A stretch of DNA of 64,000 bases, taken from positions 310,001 through 374,000 of the forward strand of contig NZ_JAMLJI010000001.1 of NCBI RefSeq assembly GCF_023712105.1. Direction: 5' to 3'. This stretch comes from Larsenimonas suaedae (GTDB lineage: Bacteria > Pseudomonadota > Gammaproteobacteria > Pseudomonadales > Halomonadaceae). A program made the translations under genes and the position numbers. Below the pieces are notes generated by a model. That model did no database searches. It was not told where the DNA came from and saw only the letters and a list, made by a program, of their open reading frames with translations. Below are positions 18,440 to 29,663 of this stretch, in pieces. Positions within the stretch are counted from its first letter, which is position 1. Every line of letters begins with the position of its first letter.

Positions 18440-20257
18440 TCAGCCATGAAGTGCCAGATAAATCTGTTCGGCCAGCTGCGCATTGATGCCGGGCACCCGA
18501 ATCAGTTCGTCTCGCGTGGCCTGGCGCACGCCCTGGAGCCCGCCGAAGAACTTCAAAAGCTCGCGTCGACGCTTTGGGCCGACGCCTGCAATTTCCTCGA
18601 GACTCGAGGTTCTTCGCGTCTTGTCACGGCGCTGGCGGTGGCCCGTGATGGCAAATCGGTGCGATTCGTCTCGAATGTGCTGGATCAGATGAAGGGCCGG
18701 CTGGGTGCTGTCGAGCACGACGCTTTGATCGATGGTTTCGATAAAAAGCGTCTCGAGACCGGGTTTGCGCGTCGTGCCCTTGGCCACGCCGATGAGAATC
18801 ACGCCGGTGACGCCGAGTTCCTCGAACACTTCCCGAGCCATGTTGAGCTGGCCCTTGCCACCGTCGACCACCAGAATATCGGGCTTTTTGGCTTCCTTGT
18901 TCTGGATGCGCTTGTAGCGGCGGGTCAGTGCCTGCTTCATGGCGCCATAGTCATCGCCGGCCTCGATGTCTTCGATATTGAATCGACGATAATCCGACTT
19001 GACCGGTCCATTGGTTTCAAACACCACGCACGAAGCAACCGTTGCCTCGCCATGGCTATGACTGATGTCAAAGCATTCCAACCGGCTTGGCGCCACCTTG
19101 AGTCCCAGCACGTTTCGAAGATCCTCGAAGCGGCGGTCCATCTGCTGTTGGCCACTGAGCTGTGTGGTGAGGTGCTGTTCCGCGTTGGTGCGGGCAAGCG
19201 TCAGCCACTGGGCGCGGTAGCCGCGGACCTGATCGGTCAAGCGGATACGGCGCTCGGCCTGTTCACTGAACGCCTGCTCCAGTACCTGTTGACCGGGTAA
19301 GGCGTGCGTGACCAGCACTTCCTGAGGAAGCTCATGGCTCTGGCCCAGATAGTACTGACTGACGAAGCTCTCGAGCAGCTCGCCGCCACTGAGGCCGAGT
19401 TCGTTTTTGGGCATGAAGTGGCGTGCGCCGAGCATTCGGCCATCCCGCACCGCCAGTACGCTGATGCTGCTGCCGCCCGGCCGCTCGGCGAGTGCAAAGA
19501 TATCGGCATGCCCACTGTCGGTTTCGACCGACTGCTGGCTTTGCATGCTGCGAAGATCACCGATTTGATCGCGCAGAAACGCCGCCTTTTCAAACTCGAG
19601 TGCCTGACTCGCGGTCTCCATGTCCTGTTCGAGCTGGCGGGTCACCTGCTCGCTCTTGCCGGACAGACACATCACCGCATGCTCGACGTCACGTTGATAG
19701 TCCTCCTTGCTGATGTAATCAACGCAGGGCGCGGTGCAGCGGCCGATCTGATACTGCAGGCACGGGCGGCTTCGGTTTGAAAAGACGCTGTCCTCGCAGT
19801 TTCGAATACGAAAGATTTTCTGCATCAGGTTGAGGCTTTCACGAACCGCACCTGAACTCGGGTAGGGGCCGAAATAGCGTCCGTCGTTGCCTCGGCTTCG
19901 TACACGTTTGAACTCGAGCGCCGGGTAGGCATGTCGGTCGCTGACAAAGACGTAGGGGTACGACTTGTCGTCGCGCATCAGGATGTTGTACGGCGGGCGA
20001 TAGGATTTGATCAGCGTCTGTTCGAGGATCAGGGCCTCGGTCTCGCTTCGGGTGATTGTGACCTGAATGTCGGCGATGCGTGCGACCAGCGCCTGAGTCT
20101 TTGCGTTGAGACCGCGGTTTCTGAAATAGCTTGAAAGCCGGGCCTTGAGCCGTTTGGCCTTGCCGACATAAAGCACGTTGCTGTCCTCGTCGAACATGCG
20201 GTACACGCCCGGGGATTCCGAAACGGTCTTTAAAAAGGTCTTAGCGTCAAAGGCCAT
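18440..20257 (-). CDS. uvrC: Excinuclease ABC subunit C
   Basis: A 605-residue nucleotide excision repair nuclease. The N-terminal GIY-YIG domain (SPGVYRMFD, LYVGKAKRLKARL) makes the 3' incision; a Cys-rich segment (CLQYQIGRCTAPC) and a UVR motif (about residues 200-235) bind UvrB; the RNase H-like domain with ECFDISHSHGE and VVDGGKGQLNMA makes the 5' incision; two helix-hairpin-helix motifs (IAGVGPKRRRELL, VPGINAQLAEQI) end the protein. E. coli UvrC has 610 residues. No uvrY/gacA gene lies upstream, unlike in E. coli. Confidence 0.98.
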   Translation of the reverse strand: MAFDAKTFLKTVSESPGVYRMFDEDSNVLYVGKAKRLKARLSSYFRNRGLNAKTQALVARIADIQVTITRSETEALILEQTLIKSYRPPYNILMRDDKSYPYVFVSDRHAYPALEFKRVRSRGNDGRYFGPYPSSGAVRESLNLMQKIFRIRNCEDSVFSNRSRPCLQYQIGRCTAPCVDYISKEDYQRDVEHAVMCLSGKSEQVTRQLEQDMETASQALEFEKAAFLRDQIGDLRSMQSQQSVETDSGHADIFALAERPGGSSISVLAVRDGRMLGARHFMPKNELGLSGGELLESFVSQYYLGQSHELPQEVLVTHALPGQQVLEQAFSEQAERRIRLTDQVRGYRAQWLTLARTNAEQHLTTQLSGQQQMDRRFEDLRNVLGLKVAPSRLECFDISHSHGEATVASCVVFETNGPVKSDYRRFNIEDIEAGDDYGAMKQALTRRYKRIQNKEAKKPDILVVDGGKGQLNMAREVFEELGVTGVILIGVAKGTTRKPGLETLFIETIDQSVVLDSTQPALHLIQHIRDESHRFAITGHRQRRDKTRRTSSLEEIAGVGPKRRRELLKFFGGLQGVRQATRDELIRVPGINAQLAEQIYLALHG

Positions 20258-20430
20258 GGGTGTCCTAAAAGCGATGAGTGTCCCGAAAGCGATGGGGATC
20301 TGAAAAATCGAAGCGCCACGAGCTTAGTAATGGCGCTGATTGCTTGAAAACTCAAGGCAAGTAATTGAAAGATTTATTGTTGGTACTTGACGAGCCTGCT
20401 CGATCCCCGTAAAGTTCGCACTCGTTGAAA

Positions 20431-20506
20431 GGGGCCTTAGCTCAGCTGGGAGAGCGCGACGCTGGCAGCGTCGAGGTCATCGGTTCGATCCCGATAGGCT
20501 CCACCA
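20431..20506 (+). tRNA. tRNA-Ala (anticodon GGC)
   Basis: A 76-base tRNA with encoded CCA. The acceptor GGGGCCT/AGGCTCC includes the G3-U70 pair that marks alanine identity. The anticodon loop CTGGCAG gives GGC, and the T loop is TTCGATC. It is a single-gene unit ending in a terminator. Confidence 0.98.
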
Positions 20507-20515
20507 AATATCAAA

Positions 20516-20551
20516 CCGCCGACTCTCTAATCGAGAGTCGGCGGTTTTTTT
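20516..20551 (+). terminator. Rho-independent terminator of tRNA-Ala
   Basis: A 12-bp stem CCGCCGACTCTC/GAGAGTCGGCGG with a short loop is followed by seven T residues, ten bases after the tRNA. Confidence 0.93.
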
Positions 20552-20639
20552 ATGCCTATCGAAAAAGCTCATCTGCCGAAAAGCCCATCTGTTATCCGTG
20601 CGCGTATAAAATCTTTATGCGGTGCCGATACCACCTTTC

Positions 20640-20667
20640 AAAAAAGCCCGCGTTCGCGGGCTTTTTA
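20640..20667 (-). terminator. Rho-independent terminator of argF
   Basis: The stem AGCCCGC/GCGGGCT with loop GTTC has an A run on one side and a T run on the other, so it can work in both directions. It abuts the argF stop codon. Confidence 0.88.
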
Positions 20668-21588
20668 TCAATCGTTGATCTGTCCGAGCACCAGAAACTC
20701 CATCAGCGCCTTTTGAGCATGGAGACGGTTGCCGGCCTCCTGCCATACGGACGCGCGGGGGTCGTCAAGCAGCGTCTCGCTGATCTCTTCGCCACGATGT
20801 GCCGGCAGGCAATGAAGAAACAGCACGTCCTCATCGGCGGCGTCCAGCATCTGTTCGGTCACCTGGAAGCTCTTGAAGGCCGCTTCACGGGTGGCCTGCT
20901 CTTCTTCCTGGCCCATTGAGGCCCAGACGTCGGTGGTGATCAAGTGCGCGCCCTTGACGGCGGCCATCGGGTCACGTTCGATGCGCACCCGGTCGCCTGC
21001 AGCCGCCATGATCGATTCATCCGGGTCGAAGCCTTCGGGGCAGGCGATGACCAGATTGAAATCGAACTGACGTGCCGCGTTGATCCAGGAGTGGCACATG
21101 TTGTTGCCATCGCCGACCCATACGGCGGTCTTGCCTTTCATCGGGCCGCGGCACTCCTTCCAGGTCTGCATGTCCGCGAGCAGCTGGCAGGGATGGTAGT
21201 CATCGGACAGCGCGTTGATCACCGGCACCTGGCTGTAATTGGCGAACTCGACGAGTTTTTGATGTTCGAAGGTTCGAATCATGACCAGATCAACCATTTC
21301 CGAGAGAACGCGGGCCGTGTCCGGCACCGGCTCGCCGCGGCCGAGCTGGGTGTCGCGGTTGGATAGAAACAGGGCGTGCCCACCGAACTGCGCCATGCCA
21401 CTTTCAAACGAGACACGGGTACGGGTCGATGATTTCTCGAAAATCATCGCAAGCGTGCGGTTATTGAACGGTGTGTAGGTCGGGCCGTCGGCCTTCAGGC
21501 GGGTCTTGAGCGTAATGGCGCGGTCGATCAGGTGATCGAGTTCAGCGGGGGTGAAATCCAACAACGTAAGAAAGTGTCGTACGGCCAT
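20668..21588 (-). CDS. argF: Ornithine carbamoyltransferase, anabolic
   Basis: A 306-residue enzyme that makes citrulline from ornithine and carbamoyl phosphate in arginine synthesis. The carbamoyl-phosphate loop STRTR is at residues 54-58, HPCQ near the middle, and the ornithine-binding HCLP near residue 263. The start at 21588 ([12 protein letters not shown]) fits the family and the Pseudomonas ArgF length of 305; a 23-residue upstream extension is not expected. It is divergent from grxD. Confidence 0.97.
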   Translation of the reverse strand: MAVRHFLTLLDFTPAELDHLIDRAITLKTRLKADGPTYTPFNNRTLAMIFEKSSTRTRVSFESGMAQFGGHALFLSNRDTQLGRGEPVPDTARVLSEMVDLVMIRTFEHQKLVEFANYSQVPVINALSDDYHPCQLLADMQTWKECRGPMKGKTAVWVGDGNNMCHSWINAARQFDFNLVIACPEGFDPDESIMAAAGDRVRIERDPMAAVKGAHLITTDVWASMGQEEEQATREAAFKSFQVTEQMLDAADEDVLFLHCLPAHRGEEISETLLDDPRASVWQEAGNRLHAQKALMEFLVLGQIND

Positions 21589-21868
21589 GATGGCGCTCCT
21601 GTTTCCCTTTGTTATCACATTGGCGAGACCGGCAATGAAAAAAGCGCTACGTTGCAACGCAGCGCCTCTCTGGCGCGGCCCGGCAGGGCCGCCTTGATTC
21701 GGAAAACGCTACATCCTAGCGTCTGTCCTTGTCTGACGCAATTATGCCCCCATCTAGACCATAATCGGCGGCCAGGCCCCCTGATTTTTTGGCCGGCCAT
21801 GCGTAGAATGACCGTATTCGCCCACTCACGAAAGCGACTTTCGTGACGCAATTACTCGAGGAAACACC

Positions 21869-22219
21869 ATGAGCGCGACGCTTGATACGATTAAGCAGCA
21901 GATCGAAGAAAACAGCATTCTGCTTTACATGAAAGGCACGCCCCAGCTGCCGCAGTGCGGTTTCTCGGCGCAGGCCGTTCAGGCCCTGATGGGCTGTGGC
22001 GAGCAGTTTGCCTTCGTCAACATTCTGGACAATCCCGATATTCGGGCAGAGCTTCCGAAATACGCCAACTGGCCGACGTTTCCGCAGCTTTGGGTCGACC
22101 ATGAGCTGGTCGGTGGCTGCGACATCATCGTTGAGATGTATCAAAACGGTGAACTTCAGGACGTGATCAACAAGGCGGCCAGCAAGCGCAACGCGCAGTC
22201 AGAATCTGACGCCGAATAA
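21869..22219 (+). CDS. grxD: Monothiol glutaredoxin Grx4 type
   Basis: A 116-residue glutaredoxin with the monothiol CGFS site at residues 30-33, preceded by YMKGTPQLPQ, and with WPTFPQLWVDHELVGGCDI downstream, which forms the glutathione site. Proteins of this type bind a 2Fe-2S cluster with glutathione and take part in iron-sulfur trafficking. GAGGAAA lies eight bases upstream of the ATG. Confidence 0.97.
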   Translation: MSATLDTIKQQIEENSILLYMKGTPQLPQCGFSAQAVQALMGCGEQFAFVNILDNPDIRAELPKYANWPTFPQLWVDHELVGGCDIIVEMYQNGELQDVINKAASKRNAQSESDAE

Positions 22220-22240
22220 GCGTGACGGCCCGCTGTCTGA

Positions 22241-22267
22241 AAAGCCCGCCTTTGGCGGGCTTTTTTT
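22241..22267 (+). terminator. Rho-independent terminator after grxD
   Basis: AAGCCCGCC/GGCGGGCTT with loop TTT is followed by seven T residues, and a shorter run on the other strand could also serve the convergent astE. Confidence 0.92.
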
Positions 22268-22317
22268 ATGCCGTAATGCGTGGGAGTGTGTCTGCTTCAA
22301 GCACTTGCACGGCCAAA

Positions 22318-23358
22318 TCACGTGATGTAAGAGCGGCCCGACGTGTCGCTGGATGTGAAGGTGGGGCGCTCGTGCAGCACAATGCCCGCCCTTAACCCAA
22401 GCGCAACGTTCGGGTTGGGAAAGATCAGCCAGTTGCGCTTTGAGCCTGTGATCCAGCGCGTATCGCCGTCCTCGGCCAGGCATGCGCCTTTTGCGTACTC
22501 GACGAAGTTGGGCTGATCGTCGTTGACGTGCAGCACGAACGCCTCGCTTTGTTTCAGGATCTCAAAGCTCACGCCAAAGCAACGAAGCGGGCGGCGGGGC
22601 GCCGCGGTATCAAGCCATCCGGTCGCGATCAGCGCAGTCAGTGTGTGCTCGAGTGCACTGACGTCGACGTCCTGGTTCTGACCAAAGGGGCGGGCCTTGC
22701 CAAGCTCGAGCGTGACCGCATGCGCATTGAGCTGACCGTAGGTGAAGTTACTGAAGGTGATGCCAAGCCTTGACTGCTCCACTACCGCCTCGATGTCGGT
22801 GCACGCCAACAGCTCAAGCATCTCTGTATCGCGGGGGTGTTCCGGGGTGCCGGGCACCAGCGCGAATTTGATCAGGTGCGAGGCGCGAATCGCGGTGTGC
22901 ATGTCGATGTGATAGCGCCGCCGGTGTTGCTCGTGGTCGCGGTAAAAGGCCTCGACCGTCTGTTCGATCACCTTGGCCCGCTGATGTTCGGCGAGAGGGC
23001 CCTGGTGTGCTGCATTGAACTGGCGGTTGAGGTCAACCTCTACATAGCGCGTGCCGTGTCGAATGGCCTCGGGGTTACCCAGTACGATCAGAAGCGGCCC
23101 GGCCGGAATCAGCTTATCTTCGGCGATGGCCCTAAGCAGTCGGTCGAGCAGCTCCATCGGCGCGGTCTCGTTACCGTGAATGCCGGCTGAAAGTACCAGC
23201 GCTGGCGCTGCGGGTTCGGCTGTGGCCGGGGTGACGCGCAGTAACCCATCATCCAGCCAGTCAAGCACGGTCCCGCGCGCGGTTCGTTCGTGATGGGCTC
23301 GCGGCCTTTTGTTGGCGCGGGTCAAGTCTAAAAGCGCGCCCAGTTCCTGCACTGTCAT
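22318..23358 (-). CDS. astE: Succinylglutamate desuccinylase
   Basis: A 346-residue zinc amidohydrolase of the AstE/AspA family, cleaving N-succinylglutamate to succinate and glutamate, the last step of the AST arginine pathway. Metal-site residues lie in SAGIHGNETAPMELL (His, Glu) and RRYHIDMHTAIR (His). I start at the ATG at 23358, which has AGGAAAG seven bases upstream. It is the last gene of the cluster, 16 bases after astB. Confidence 0.95.
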   Translation of the reverse strand: MTVQELGALLDLTRANKRPRAHHERTARGTVLDWLDDGLLRVTPATAEPAAPALVLSAGIHGNETAPMELLDRLLRAIAEDKLIPAGPLLIVLGNPEAIRHGTRYVEVDLNRQFNAAHQGPLAEHQRAKVIEQTVEAFYRDHEQHRRRYHIDMHTAIRASHLIKFALVPGTPEHPRDTEMLELLACTDIEAVVEQSRLGITFSNFTYGQLNAHAVTLELGKARPFGQNQDVDVSALEHTLTALIATGWLDTAAPRRPLRCFGVSFEILKQSEAFVLHVNDDQPNFVEYAKGACLAEDGDTRWITGSKRNWLIFPNPNVALGLRAGIVLHERPTFTSSDTSGRSYIT

Positions 23359-23374
23359 CGGATCTTTCCTCTCA

Positions 23375-27224
<3,850 letters not shown>

Positions 27225-27234
27225 CGGTGAACTC

Positions 27235-28218
27235 TCATCGGCAATCTCCGGCAGACGAGGCGCTGGTGGGGTACGGCGCCTCAAAGTACTGAATAAGGGC
27301 GTCAGGCTCGAACGCAGTATCCTGGTCGGTATCGAGTAGCCCGGCTTCAAAGGGGGTTGTTGCGCTGGGCGGTCTGACCCAAAGACTTCCCGGTGGCGGG
27401 GACGTCGTCGCTTGGGTGCGGCGCGTTCGAGCGCTTAGATGATCGGCGGTGGCGATGAGGGTGGGGCCCCCGTGGAAAATGTCCAGATACTCGCTTTCGA
27501 CGAAGCCGAGCGCCTCCAATGCGTGACGCCAGGGCGTTAGGGTTTCGTGTTCGACGCCGAGCGCGGCTTGAGTCGTTTCAGGCAGAAGAGGCACGTACAG
27601 CGGATAAAGCGGCAGCATGTCAGCCAGGAAATCGCGCTGGCGGGCTTGCCACAGCGCCTCGGCTCGAGCGTGGCTTACGCCGAAAAAGCGCCCGCCGACG
27701 CCGTGCCAGAAGGGGCTTTCACCGTGCGCGTCGGACGTACCTGGCAGTTCGCATAGAACCGGGGCGCGCGCGTGATTGGCGGTCAATAAATACCCGAGAC
27801 AGCCCGCTGCGAGCAGTTGGGTCGTTTCAACATCGGCGGTATCGAACAAGCCAATCGGGCCGAGGCGAATGTGATGGGTCAACGCGTTGGTGATGCCAAG
27901 GGTCTCAAGGGGGCGGTGCACGTCTAGCGCATGGGAGTGGCTGGTGATTCGGTCGCGATGGAAACTGAAAAACGGCGGTGTCCCTTCGACGGCGCCAAGG
28001 GCCAATGCCGCGAAGGCCACAATGTCGCCATGGGTGTTTTCAATCATCAGGATGACCGCGTGACCTGATTTCGGTGTCTCGCGTGCATCAGCGCAGGGGT
28101 CGGCAAGCTGACACAACGCGTCATCAAGGGTGTCCTGTGGCCACCAGGGGTGCAGTCGCGAGCGCAGCGCATCGAGTCTGGGGCGATCATCAAAAGTGGC
28201 GGTGCGAACAACGGGCAT
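27235..28218 (-). CDS. Arginine succinyltransferase alpha-type subunit (AruF-like)
   Basis: A 327-residue paralogue of astA. It shares the frame MPVVRTATFDDRPRLDAL, the segments GCLGYLLTANHARAPV and ADMLPLYPLYVPLL (matching AELMPRYPIYT of AstA) and the late SEYLDIFHGGPTLIA. Pseudomonas has such a pair, AruF and AruG, forming one arginine/ornithine succinyltransferase. The C-terminal 60 residues are poorly conserved and Pro/Thr/Ser-rich. It is the first gene of the AST cluster. Function as a true subunit is inferred from the pairing. Confidence 0.8.
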   Translation of the reverse strand: MPVVRTATFDDRPRLDALRSRLHPWWPQDTLDDALCQLADPCADARETPKSGHAVILMIENTHGDIVAFAALALGAVEGTPPFFSFHRDRITSHSHALDVHRPLETLGITNALTHHIRLGPIGLFDTADVETTQLLAAGCLGYLLTANHARAPVLCELPGTSDAHGESPFWHGVGGRFFGVSHARAEALWQARQRDFLADMLPLYPLYVPLLPETTQAALGVEHETLTPWRHALEALGFVESEYLDIFHGGPTLIATADHLSARTRRTQATTSPPPGSLWVRPPSATTPFEAGLLDTDQDTAFEPDALIQYFEAPYPTSASSAGDCR

Positions 28219-28416
28219 GGGCGCTCCGAAACGAGAGGTCATCTCTGACTGTAGACGACGTGGTCTGACTATTGTCGATGTTCTTCGCGCGCAATCCCGG
28301 TCGTTTTATAGCGTAGGCACACTGTTTTCAGCTGTATGGCGAAAGCTAAACAGCGTAATCGGCTGTTTGGGGGGGTAATAAAGAGATGTACTTCGGTGTT
28401 GATGTGCGGGAAGCGC

Positions 28417-28869
28417 TCAGGCGTAGGGGTGTTTGAGTACGCTGAGCTCTGGGTTGCTGACCAGCTTGTCGATCTCGAACTCGGTATGGTTCAGCCACGT
28501 TTCGGTCAGCTGGCGGTAATGTTCCATATCGGCGCACTGCATGCGAAGGCTGTAATCGAACGCGCCGCTGATCAGGCGGCACTCGATGACTTCGTCGCAG
28601 TTTTGCATCAATGCCTCGAAACGCCGTTGAGCCTGGCGGCCGCCCAGACTCGACAGCGCGACCAGGACCAGAAGGGAGAGTCCTGGACGTGCGGCTGAAT
28701 CATCGACGAGCGCGCAGTACCCCCGAATCACACCCATGCGTTCGAGTTTTCGCACCCGAGCCTGACAGGGGCGCGGCGTTAGATGAACGCGCTCGGACAG
28801 CGCCTGAAAACTGATGCGGGCATCGCGTTTCAGGATGTCGAGAATGGCGAGATCGATGCGGTCGAGCAT
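28417..28869 (-). CDS. Lrp/AsnC-family transcription regulator
   Basis: A 150-residue regulator. The N-terminal winged helix-turn-helix (LDRIDLAILDILKRDARISF, then LTPRPCQARVRKLERMG) is followed by a RAM effector domain with VIECRLISGAFDYSLRM. Lrp-type proteins bind amino acids as octamers. The gene lies between ribH and the AST cluster on the same strand, 200 bases ahead of the AruF-like gene, and is a candidate local regulator of arginine catabolism. An ATG start at 28869 is used; a GTG nine codons upstream lies inside a strong hairpin. Confidence 0.88.
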   Translation of the reverse strand: MLDRIDLAILDILKRDARISFQALSERVHLTPRPCQARVRKLERMGVIRGYCALVDDSAARPGLSLLVLVALSSLGGRQAQRRFEALMQNCDEVIECRLISGAFDYSLRMQCADMEHYRQLTETWLNHTEFEIDKLVSNPELSVLKHPYA

Positions 28870-28877
28870 GGGTATAG

Positions 28878-28904
28878 CCGGCCCGGTGCGCAGCACCGGG
28901 CCGG
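28878..28904 (-). other. Perfect 12-bp inverted repeat between ribH and the Lrp-type gene
   Basis: CCGGCCCGGTGC and GCACCGGGCCGG are separated by three bases. The repeat fills most of the 39-base gap and sits where the ribosome site of the Lrp-type gene would be. There is no T run, so it is not a standard terminator. Confidence 0.8.
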
Positions 28905-28908
28905 TGGC

Positions 28909-29385
28909 TCAACGCTTGAGCGTTGCCATGTTGTCAAGTGTCATGCGGCAGGCGTTGGCCGCTTCCTGACCCTTGGCGACAAAGTGCTCGCGGAAAAATG
29001 CCTCATGCGCTTCGCTTTCCTGGAAATTGTGCGGTGTGAGTACCACGGAAAGCACAGGTACGAGGCTATCGAGCTGAACGCGCATCAGGGCATCGATGAC
29101 TGTGCTCGAGACGAAGTCGTGGCGATAGATGCCACCATCGACGATGAATCCGGCTGCAACGATCAGATCGCACTGATTCTGTTCGGCCATGAGGCGCGCC
29201 TGAAGTGGAATCTCGAGCACACCCGGAACCGTGACATCAATGATCTGCTGTTCATTGAGGCCCAGCGCCTCGAGGGCCTGGCCGAAGCCGTGGCGTGCCT
29301 TTGAAACAATATCGCTGTGCCAGTCGGCCTGAATGAAGCCGATACGGGCCTTGGTTGCGTAACTTGAAGGTGAGAGCTGATTCAT
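28909..29385 (-). CDS. ribH: 6,7-dimethyl-8-ribityllumazine synthase, type II (RibH2-like)
   Basis: A 158-residue lumazine synthase, the penultimate enzyme of riboflavin synthesis. It resembles the decameric type II enzymes of Brucella and rhizobia more than the housekeeping form: IGFIQADWHSDIV, VPGVLEIPLQA, GGIYRHDFVSSTVIDALM and VLSVVLTPHNFQES are all in the type II pattern. It is preceded by an FMN riboswitch and has no other rib genes next to it, so a second, housekeeping ribH probably exists elsewhere. Confidence 0.92.
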   Translation of the reverse strand: MNQLSPSSYATKARIGFIQADWHSDIVSKARHGFGQALEALGLNEQQIIDVTVPGVLEIPLQARLMAEQNQCDLIVAAGFIVDGGIYRHDFVSSTVIDALMRVQLDSLVPVLSVVLTPHNFQESEAHEAFFREHFVAKGQEAANACRMTLDNMATLKR

Positions 29386-29466
29386 GGCTTTTATCTCTAG
29401 GTCGTGTCACCAGAATCAGGGCATGAGCATGGAATGCAGGCGACGCCATGAGCGCAGGCTGAAATC

Positions 29467-29612
29467 TCATTCTCTTTCATCCGGACTATCACCGTCGGCT
29501 CCGGAGTCTCACCGGATCTGCTGACCCTGTCGATGCAGGCGCTCGCGGGCTTGTCGACACACTGTGCCGAACCACCGCCGGTGGGGACTTGCACCCCGCC
29601 CTGAGAACGAAT
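29467..29612 (-). promoter_or_regulatory. FMN riboswitch (RFN element)
   Basis: On the minus strand the hallmark segments appear in order: TTCTCAGGGCGGGGTG, TCCCCACCGGCGGT, then AGCCCGCGAGCG, AGATCCGGTGAGA, CCGACGGT and GATGAAAGAGAA. The ends pair to close P1. It lies about 80 bases before ribH. The linker has no T run, so control is more likely at translation. Confidence 0.95.
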
Positions 29613-29663
29613 GCCCCTTGGGGGCGAGTCGATAATAGCGGGCCTTGGCCGCGTTGAAAACCA

